From Pseudomonas syringae (GTDB lineage Bacteria > Pseudomonadota > Gammaproteobacteria > Pseudomonadales > Pseudomonadaceae), in contig NZ_LGSI01000053.1 in the NCBI RefSeq assembly GCF_001698815.1, forward strand, positions 1 to 39,117: 39,117 nucleotides of DNA, read 5' to 3'. Shown here piece after piece: positions 33,725-39,117 of the stretch; position 1 is the first letter of the stretch; the number at the start of each line of letters is the position of its first letter. The notes below the pieces were generated by a model, which ran no database searches, had not been told where the DNA came from, and saw only the letters and a program-made list of their open reading frames with translations. The translations under genes and the position numbers were made by a program.

Positions 33725-34733
33725 TGGAAATCTCCAAAGCAATCACTAAAACAGTCACATCGTCACGCCCCCGGCAATAGTCGCGGTGCAGCACGGCCGC
33801 GATGACTGCCGGGTGGCGGAAAGCCAGCCCCGGATACTCACGCAGGTCCCAACGCGATTGCAGCCCGTCGCTGTACATGATCAACAACTGGCCACCGACC
33901 TGCGGAAAATCGAAAACCTGGGCTTTGCGAAACTGCAGCCCGACGATGCCTGGGTGGGAAGCCAGACCGCGAGATTTCTCGGCACTGATCAACGTACCGC
34001 CGATATTGCCGATACCGACAAATCGCATCGAACTGCTTCTGGCGTCGAACTGCGCAACTGCAACGGCGCCGCCGCGTGTTCCGCGCATGGCGTCGTGCAT
34101 CTCTTCCAATGTGAACGCTGGAGAAGCAAAAGGTTGTCGGGCAAATGCATTTTCACCGGCACGGGCCGCAAGCTCGGCATCTTCGCCGTGACCCAGGCCG
34201 TCGATAATCAAGGCACTGATCCAGCCATCCCTGATCGCAAATGACCAGATATCGCCACAGGCCGGGTCGTTATGCAGCGAATGCTGGCTCACGCCGAACC
34301 GGACATCCTTGATCGATTGCCCTCGGGGAAAGAACCGCGCCAGAACCACCGAGCCGCGAGCGTCGGAATGGACGTCAAAGACATCGGCCTGACGGGAGAT
34401 CGCACCCAGCCCGATGCCCTGAGTGCCGCGCGTGGAAAAACCATCCTGCAGACAATCATGCACATCGAAGCCTGGTCCACGGTCTATCGCGATGACTTCG
34501 ATGCCGTGCAATGCCGGCGAGCGGAACGTGCGCAGGTGTAACTCGCCTCGCGTCGCATGCTTGAGCAGATTGCTGGCCAGCTCAGTGGTCACCAGCGCGG
34601 CGCGACCGGCATCGGCTTCGCAGAAACCCAGGGTCTCGGCGAATTGCTGAACCGTGCGCCGGGCGTGCCCTACCTGGCTACTGTCTTCGATTAACAAAAC
34701 CTGAGTCAGGCTGCTGCGCAGCATCATGTCCAT
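33717..34733 (-). CDS. RsbT/RsbW-like ATPase fused to SpoIIE/RsbX phosphatase
   Basis: Two-domain signalling protein of 338 aa. Residues 10-140 form a GHKL serine-kinase domain with ELASNLLKHA (Glu51, Asn55), DRGPGF (84-89) and GTQGIGLGAI (103-112). Residues 145-338 form a PP2C/SpoIIE phosphatase with DGLGHGEDA (Asp178), IGNIGG, YSDGL and GRDDVTVLV. In Bacillus the separate phosphatase RsbX resets phosphorylated RsbS and RsbR, so this fusion may both modify and reset the stressosome. The start at 34733 overlaps rsbT by 10 nt. Two later ATGs (34727, 34724) are alternatives. Confidence 0.9.
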   Translation of the reverse strand: MDMMLRSSLTQVLLIEDSSQVGHARRTVQQFAETLGFCEADAGRAALVTTELASNLLKHATRGELHLRTFRSPALHGIEVIAIDRGPGFDVHDCLQDGFSTRGTQGIGLGAISRQADVFDVHSDARGSVVLARFFPRGQSIKDVRFGVSQHSLHNDPACGDIWSFAIRDGWISALIIDGLGHGEDAELAARAGENAFARQPFASPAFTLEEMHDAMRGTRGGAVAVAQFDARSSSMRFVGIGNIGGTLISAEKSRGLASHPGIVGLQFRKAQVFDFPQVGGQLLIMYSDGLQSRWDLREYPGLAFRHPAVIAAVLHRDYCRGRDDVTVLVIALEISNV

Positions 34734-35128
34734 CGGGTAATGGTTACCCGAGTGCCGGCACCGGGCGCGGTGTCCAGGTCAAACTCGTCCACCAGACGTT
34801 TGGCGCCGGTCAGACCCAGCCCCATGCCTTTGCCGGAGGTCCAGCCATCGGTCATTGCCAGTTTCAAGTCCGTGATCCCGGGGCCTTCGTCGCGGAAGGT
34901 GACACGCAAGCCGGTACGCAGGTTGTCATCGAGGATTTGCCAATCCATGTGCCCGCCGCCGCCATACACCATGGTGTTACGCGCGAGTTCACTGACCGCC
35001 GTGACCATTTTGGTCAGATCGATCAGGCGCATTCCGCATTCTTGGGCGAGCTTGCGCGCAGTCTGGCGCGCGAGCACCACATCCTGTTCGATCAGCACGG
35101 GCTGGGAACCCTCGCTTCGCACAATCAT
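34724..35128 (-). CDS. rsbT: RsbT-like serine/threonine kinase
   Basis: Switch kinase of the stressosome (134 aa, GHKL fold). The N-box is SELARNTMVYGGGG (Glu47, Asn51), the G1 box is DEGPGITD (80-87), and the G2 box is GKGMGLGLTGAKRLVDEF (99-116). In Bacillus RsbT phosphorylates RsbS and RsbR upon stress, is released, and activates a downstream partner. Here the partners would be the phosphatase and kinases encoded next, since no sigma-B system is visible. Its start overlaps the rsbS stop by 4 nt (ATGA, 35125-35128). Confidence 0.93.
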   Translation of the reverse strand: MIVRSEGSQPVLIEQDVVLARQTARKLAQECGMRLIDLTKMVTAVSELARNTMVYGGGGHMDWQILDDNLRTGLRVTFRDEGPGITDLKLAMTDGWTSGKGMGLGLTGAKRLVDEFDLDTAPGAGTRVTITRWT

Positions 35129-35487
35129 TGGGCGTGCGCCCGCTCGTGCAACAGTTTCATGCCACGCTCCACGTTGAGCGCGGTGCAGACGCCGGGCAGG
35201 GTCATGCCCAGCTCAACCAGCGTGATCGCCACGGCGGGTTGCATGCCCACCAGCACGGTTTCGGCGTCCATGATGCGCGACAGGCCGGAAATCGTGCCGA
35301 TCATGCGTCCGACGAACGAATCGACGATATCCAGCGCCGAAATATCGATGAGCACACCCCGCGCCGAAGTTTTGCTGATCAGCTCGGAGAGGTCGTCCTG
35401 CAGGTTCAGCGCGAGCTGATCATGCATGTCCACTTGAATCGTGACGAGCAGGTAAGCACCCATCTGCAGAATCGGTATACGTTCCAT
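35125..35487 (-). CDS. rsbS: RsbS-like STAS stressosome scaffold
   Basis: Single STAS domain protein of 120 aa, core scaffold of the stressosome. It keeps the regulatory serine in DIVDSFVGR (Ser57, equivalent to the phosphorylated Ser59 of Bacillus RsbS) and the later VAITLVELG (Thr89). RGVLIDISALDIVDS and TVLVGMQPAVA are typical of RsbS. It lies 4 nt after rsbR and overlaps rsbT, giving the classical R-S-T gene order. Confidence 0.94.
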   Translation of the reverse strand: MERIPILQMGAYLLVTIQVDMHDQLALNLQDDLSELISKTSARGVLIDISALDIVDSFVGRMIGTISGLSRIMDAETVLVGMQPAVAITLVELGMTLPGVCTALNVERGMKLLHERAHAQ

Positions 35488-35491
35488 GGGT

Positions 35492-36343
35492 TTACACCGC
35501 CTTGGTGACGGTCAAACCCAGACGACGCAAGGCCAGCGCCAGGGCGTCGGCAAGATTGGCCTTGGTGACCACGCCTTGCAGATCAAGGCCCAGGTGCACG
35601 ATGGTCTGCGCGATTTGTGGGCGCACGCCGCTGATGATGCAGTCGGCACCCATCAGGCGAATGGCGGTCACGGTTTTCAACAAATGCTGGGCAACCAGCG
35701 TATCAACGGTTGGCACGCCGGTGATGTCGATGATGGCAATTTCAGAACCGGTATCGACGATGCGTTGCAGCAGCGATTCCATGACCACCTGGGTACGTTG
35801 CGAATCCAGGGTGCCGATCATCGGCAGTGCCAGCACGCCATCCCACAGTTTCACCACGGGTGTGGACAGCTCCAGCAGTTCTTCCTGCTGACGCTTGATC
35901 ACTGCTTCGCGGGATTTCTGGAAGGTACGAATGGTGTGCATGCCCAAGGCATCCAGCAGCTCGGAAATCTCCAGCACCTGCTCGGCGAGCATCGTCGGGC
36001 TGTCTTCGTATTCGCTTTGCAGCATCGCGAACAACGGGCCTTTCAACGAGAAGATGAAGCTGGCGGTCTGTTGCGAATCCTGGCCGCTGAGGGCGCGGCT
36101 ATGGGAGAGCTTTTCCAGGAACAGGCGAATTTCGTCCCAGTCGCTGCCACCCAGCGATTGATGACTGCCCTTCTCTGCCACGGAAATCACCAGAGCCAAA
36201 AAGTCAGCAGCCTGCAGCTTCAGGTCGTCTTCTTTGATATTGCGCGTTGCGCCGCTGGCTTCCAGGCCGGAAAGCCATTTGGAAGTCAGGCTGGCCTGGG
36301 ATTTTTTCATTGCTTCAACGGTACGCTGCTGCAGTGCTGCCAT
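35492..36343 (-). CDS. rsbR: RsbR-like stressosome sensor (non-heme-globin-like N-domain + STAS)
   Basis: Stressosome co-scaffold and sensor of 283 aa. The N-terminal half (about 1-150) is all helical, like RsbR sensory domains, and contains no recognisable ligand site. The C-terminal STAS domain (about 160-275) has IIDITGVPTVDTLVAQH with Thr215 and GVRPQIAQTIVHLG with Thr247. These two threonines match the RsbT target sites Thr171 and Thr205 of Bacillus RsbRA. The ATG at 36343 is chosen over the long upstream frame because GGAG precedes it and the family's MAALQQRTVEAMKKSQ begins there. It is first gene of the six-gene operon. Confidence 0.93.
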   Translation of the reverse strand: MAALQQRTVEAMKKSQASLTSKWLSGLEASGATRNIKEDDLKLQAADFLALVISVAEKGSHQSLGGSDWDEIRLFLEKLSHSRALSGQDSQQTASFIFSLKGPLFAMLQSEYEDSPTMLAEQVLEISELLDALGMHTIRTFQKSREAVIKRQQEELLELSTPVVKLWDGVLALPMIGTLDSQRTQVVMESLLQRIVDTGSEIAIIDITGVPTVDTLVAQHLLKTVTAIRLMGADCIISGVRPQIAQTIVHLGLDLQGVVTKANLADALALALRRLGLTVTKAV

Positions 36344-36509
36344 GTTCTTGAACTCCTGAAACAGTGCGGTCTTCCCAGCAAAGCTGGAAGAAAAACTAAA
36401 TGGTGTCTTTTGGACGACAAACAGTCGCTGCGCGGAATTTTCTACACATTGCGGCGGATTGCAAGTATGACAGCGAGGCTGCGCGTGACATTCCAGACAC
36501 TTTCTAAAA

Positions 36510-36538
36510 TAACTAACGCACCAACAAACACACTTCAA
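36510..36538 (-). promoter_or_regulatory. Candidate promoter of the stressosome operon
   Basis: On the minus strand TTGAAG (-35) and TAGTTA (-10) are 17 nt apart in the AT-rich gap between the LysR gene and rsbR. The -10 is a weak match, and the leader would be about 160 nt. Confidence 0.3.
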
Positions 36539-36622
36539 CCAATCCGTTTGGATAGATTACGCTAAATATCAACATCATGTTCAATCTAAGCAATTAACCC
36601 CCAGCGCTTGTGCCGGCCCACA

Positions 36623-37489
36623 TTAATTAACTCCGGCAAACTTTTCGACGATTTTTTCGATGACTGCACGCACCCGAGCAGTGTGGCGCAGGTCTTCATG
36701 GGTCACCAGCCAGACATCATAAGTCGTCAACCGGAAACGTTCGGGCCAGATGCGTGCAAGGCCGTCCATTTCTCCCAGGCAAACCGGCAGTTCGCCGATG
36801 CCGATTCCGGCCGCAACGGATTTACGCATCATCAACCCGGAGTTGACCGTGGCGACCAAACGGCCCTGGGTGATGGGCTCGGAGCACATGGTCGGTGGCT
36901 TTCCCGTCTCCAGATAAGGCTGATACATGATCAGGTCATGCCCGGCAAACCCGGCCGGTGGTTGACCGCAACGCTCGACGTAGCCCGCCGATGCGAACAA
37001 TCCCACCGGCCAGCGAGCGATGCAGCGGGCGATCAGATCCGGATTCTCCGGCTTGATGTTGCGAATCGCGATGTCGGCTTCACGCTTGGACAGGCTGGCC
37101 ACTTCAATCGAGGTGTCGAGCCGGACTTTGATGTCGGGATGGACCTGATGCAGGCTGGCAATGGCCGGGATCACGAAGTCGACGGCGAGGGAATCGGTGC
37201 TAGTGATGCGCACCTCGCCCGTCAATCGCTCGTCGAGACCGAGAATTTGCCGTTGCAACTCCAGCGCTGACTGCTCCATTTTCTGTGCCGCTTTCAGCGC
37301 TGCTTCCCCGGCCACGGTCAGCACATAGCCGTCCGAGGTGCGCAGGAACAGGGTCGTGCCCAGGGCTTTCTCCAGTGCGCCGAGCCGACGCCCCACCGTG
37401 GCCTGATCCACACCCAACACCCGCGCAGCCCCGCGTAACGTGGCCTTGCGGCATATAGCCAGGAACACCCGGGTGTCATCCCAGTTCAT
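36623..37489 (-). CDS. LysR-type transcriptional regulator
   Basis: LysR regulator of 288 aa in the branch with MNWDDTRVFLAICRKATLRG at the N-terminus. The HTH is ARVLGVDQATVGRRLGALEKAL, followed by FLRTSDGYVLTVAG. The effector domain (about 92-288) has ITSTDSLAVDFVIPAI and SGLMMRKSVAAGIGIGELPV. It is divergent from an MFS transporter across 133 bp that hold a perfect palindrome 15 nt from its start codon, so it probably regulates that transporter and itself. Confidence 0.9.
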   Translation of the reverse strand: MNWDDTRVFLAICRKATLRGAARVLGVDQATVGRRLGALEKALGTTLFLRTSDGYVLTVAGEAALKAAQKMEQSALELQRQILGLDERLTGEVRITSTDSLAVDFVIPAIASLHQVHPDIKVRLDTSIEVASLSKREADIAIRNIKPENPDLIARCIARWPVGLFASAGYVERCGQPPAGFAGHDLIMYQPYLETGKPPTMCSEPITQGRLVATVNSGLMMRKSVAAGIGIGELPVCLGEMDGLARIWPERFRLTTYDVWLVTHEDLRHTARVRAVIEKIVEKFAGVN

Positions 37490-37503
37490 ATGCCACCCCT
37501 AGC

Positions 37504-37519
37504 GATGCATTTATGCATC
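37504..37519. promoter_or_regulatory. Palindromic operator between LysR and MFS genes
   Basis: GATGCAT-TT-ATGCATC is a perfect 7-bp inverted repeat, 15 nt upstream of the LysR start and in the shared promoter region with the MFS gene. A further half-site-like TGCATCAAT lies about 25 nt away. The form fits a LysR-type autoregulatory site. Confidence 0.55.
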
Positions 37520-37622
37520 TTTGTCATGAGAAATCACTGCAAGTCTGCATCAATAATCATCGTTACCATGAACACAGCCAAGCACTTTCGGTGCTTTCAC
37601 CTGATTTGCGGGAAATTCCATC

Positions 37623-38876
37623 ATGCTCACGACCACTGATTCCGCTTCACCCCGGCGTAATAATGTCTGGCTGCACATTCTGGCTGGCCTGTGCGCCAGC
37701 CTGGTCAGCATCGGTCTGGCGCGTTTCGCCTACACGCCGCTGATTCCGTCGCTGATCGGCGCGCACTGGTTCTCCGCGTCCGACGTAATTTACCTGAGCG
37801 CCGCGAACCTGATCGGCTATCTGATCGGCGCGCTCGCCGGGCGTCCCATCGCCGCTCGCCTGTCCAACGGCCATAGCCTGCGCCTGATGATGCTGCTGGC
37901 GACCGCTTCGTTCTTCGCTTGCGCCTTTCCACTGTCGATCACCTGGTTCTTCAGCTGGCGCCTGTTGTCCGGTATCGCGGGCGGCGCAATCATGGTGCTG
38001 GTGGCGGCAACAGTGATTCCCCACGTTCCGGCCGCGCGTAAAGGTCTGGCCAGCGGTGCGATCTTCCTCGGTGTCGGCCTGGGCATTGCGGGCTCCGGGA
38101 CGCTGGTGCCGTTCCTGTTGTCGCTGGGCCTTCGCGATGCGTGGATCGGCCTTGGGCTGGTGTCCTTACTGTTGACCGCTGTCAGCTGGTTCGGTTGGCC
38201 TTCGGCGAGTGCCACCGCTGCGGTCAATGCGGGTGCCGCGCAGCACGTTCAACCCGGCAAACCAGCGCCGCTGGACCGGGCGGTTTATCTGCTGTTCGGC
38301 CAATACGCGCTGATGGCAGTAGGTCTGGTGCCAGCCATGGTGTTTCTGGTCGACTACGTGACCCGAGGCCAGGGCGCCAGCGCTCACGTCGGCGCATTGA
38401 TCTGGGTGATGTATGGCATTGGGGCGATCCTCGGACCGGTCATTTATGGCTTCCTCGCCGACCATCTCGGCGCGCGGAATTCGATTCGCCTTGTATTGTT
38501 GGTTCAGGCGCTTGCCGTCGCCGGGTTGTGCATGACCCACTCGTATCCGCTGCTGGCGCTGCTCGCCGTGATCATTGGTTCGTTTCCGCCGGGCATCGTC
38601 CCGCTCGCCTTGGCCCGCATTCACGAACTAGTGCCGGGTCATGAACAGCAACAAGTCGCCTGGAGCCGCGCAACAGTATCGTTCGCCACCTTTCAGGCGC
38701 TGGCGGGCTACGGTTATTCGGTGGTCTTCAATGGCAATGGCGGGCACCACGTGATGTTGTTTGCTATCGCGGCCGGGGCTATCGTCGTTGCACTGGTTGC
38801 CGATCTTGGATTGGCGCTGATCACTCGCAAAAGCGTGGCGGCGGAGCAAGCACCAAGCCGGGATGCGACTGTGTAG
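37623..38876 (+). CDS. YbfB/YjiJ family MFS transporter
   Basis: Inner-membrane MFS permease of 417 aa with about 12 helices. The start VSIGLARFAYTPLIPSLI in helix 1 and SAANLIGYLIGALAGRP in loop/helix 2 mark the YbfB/YjiJ group, many members of which are exporters or carriers of unknown substrate. Others of the group's marks are WRLLSGIAGGAIMVLVAA and GASAHVGALIWVMYGIGAILGP. It is divergent from a LysR gene that probably controls it. GGGAA precedes the ATG by 8 nt. The 3' end is followed by a REP pair. Confidence 0.9.
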   Translation: MLTTTDSASPRRNNVWLHILAGLCASLVSIGLARFAYTPLIPSLIGAHWFSASDVIYLSAANLIGYLIGALAGRPIAARLSNGHSLRLMMLLATASFFACAFPLSITWFFSWRLLSGIAGGAIMVLVAATVIPHVPAARKGLASGAIFLGVGLGIAGSGTLVPFLLSLGLRDAWIGLGLVSLLLTAVSWFGWPSASATAAVNAGAAQHVQPGKPAPLDRAVYLLFGQYALMAVGLVPAMVFLVDYVTRGQGASAHVGALIWVMYGIGAILGPVIYGFLADHLGARNSIRLVLLVQALAVAGLCMTHSYPLLALLAVIIGSFPPGIVPLALARIHELVPGHEQQQVAWSRATVSFATFQALAGYGYSVVFNGNGGHHVMLFAIAAGAIVVALVADLGLALITRKSVAAEQAPSRDATV

Positions 38877-39117
38877 GAGCCAATTTATTCGCGAGACGAT
38901 ATTCCAGACTGGAACACGACTCCGTTGTAGCGAGGCTTGCCCGCGAATCGATTTACCAATCACTACGTGTGGCGACTGGCCTGACACCTTCGCGGGCAAG
39001 CCTCGCTCCAACGGATGATCTCGTCGGCACAAAAAACGCGGTAGTCCGGGATGATCGTGTAGGAGCGAATTTATTCGCGAGACGATCTTCCAGACTGGAA
39101 CACGACTCCATTGTAGC
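38871..39117. repeat. REP pair within a 186-bp-period direct repeat at the window edge
   Basis: The 60-nt sequence starting GTGTAGGAGC at 38871 recurs at 39057, with three or four differences, and runs off the window end. Between them is an inverted REP pair: GTAGCGAGGCTTGCCCGCGA (from 38926) and TTCGCGGGCAAGCCTCGCTC (from 38989). No gene is seen. It is the third tandem REP-containing duplication in the window. Confidence 0.85.

Noticed and set aside
36344..36538. A 65-codon N-terminal extension of RsbR (cysteine-rich)
   Set aside because: The extension lies upstream of a good GGAG-ATG start, is unlike any RsbR and covers the likely promoter.

Overview
The window looks like chromosomal DNA of a Pseudomonas of the fluorescens/putida type. 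It is GC-rich, it carries several copies of the pseudomonad REP/REPIN palindrome (core GAGCGAGGCTTGCCCGCG), and its gallate genes match the gal system known from P. putida. I see no rRNA, tRNA, insertion sequence, phage or CRISPR. Most genes lie on the minus strand.

Region 1 (1-12.1 kb) is aromatic-acid catabolism. After a tandemly duplicated REP block (1-551) and a DUF3313 lipoprotein gene come galB-galC-galD (hydratase, aldolase and tautomerase of the lower gallate pathway). A divergent LysR regulator, galR, follows, and its 3' end overlaps the 3' end of galA (gallate dioxygenase). galT (gallate permease) precedes galA. Upstream of galT on the same strand are a DUF1932 NAD(P)-dependent oxidoreductase, a DctA-like symporter and a second MFS permease, which look like an accessory gallate or related-acid module. 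No OprD-type porin (galP) is present. Leaders of galT, the symporter and the second permease carry AANAANAA motifs near the start codon, the signature of Hfq/Crc catabolite repression. A second tandem REP-containing duplication (191-bp period) closes the region.

Region 2 (12.1-19.8 kb) is mixed housekeeping and accessory genes: a DUF3087 membrane protein, a DUF2946-oprC copper pair, a DJ-1/PfpI protein convergent on an MFS exporter, an Rrf2 regulator that has lost its N-terminus by an apparent deletion joining it to the tail of an opposite-strand gene, and a chalcone-isomerase-like/DUF3833 pair behind a promoter containing the palindrome TTGTACAA.

Region 3 (19.8-29.1 kb) is a tightly coupled eight-gene operon: flavin monooxygenase-like protein, two ABC permeases, two ABC ATPases, a peptide/nickel-type binding protein, and two AhpD/CMD-fold proteins, with a LysR regulator just upstream. 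The binding protein and the two CMD proteins resemble uncharacterised families that co-occur (KPN_01854, Avi_7170, Avi_7169). It is the best candidate here for an undescribed system: uptake and oxidative processing of an unknown small molecule.

Region 4 (29.2-36.6 kb) has an Hsp20 gene, a small unknown protein, and a six-gene stressosome operon: RsbR, RsbS, RsbT, an RsbT/W-like kinase fused to a SpoIIE phosphatase, a soluble histidine kinase and a REC-PAS-kinase-REC hybrid. No sigma factor is encoded, so two-component signalling is the likely output.

Region 5 (36.6-39.1 kb) has a LysR regulator divergent from a YbfB/YjiJ-type MFS transporter with a perfect palindrome between them, then another REP-containing direct repeat at the window edge.
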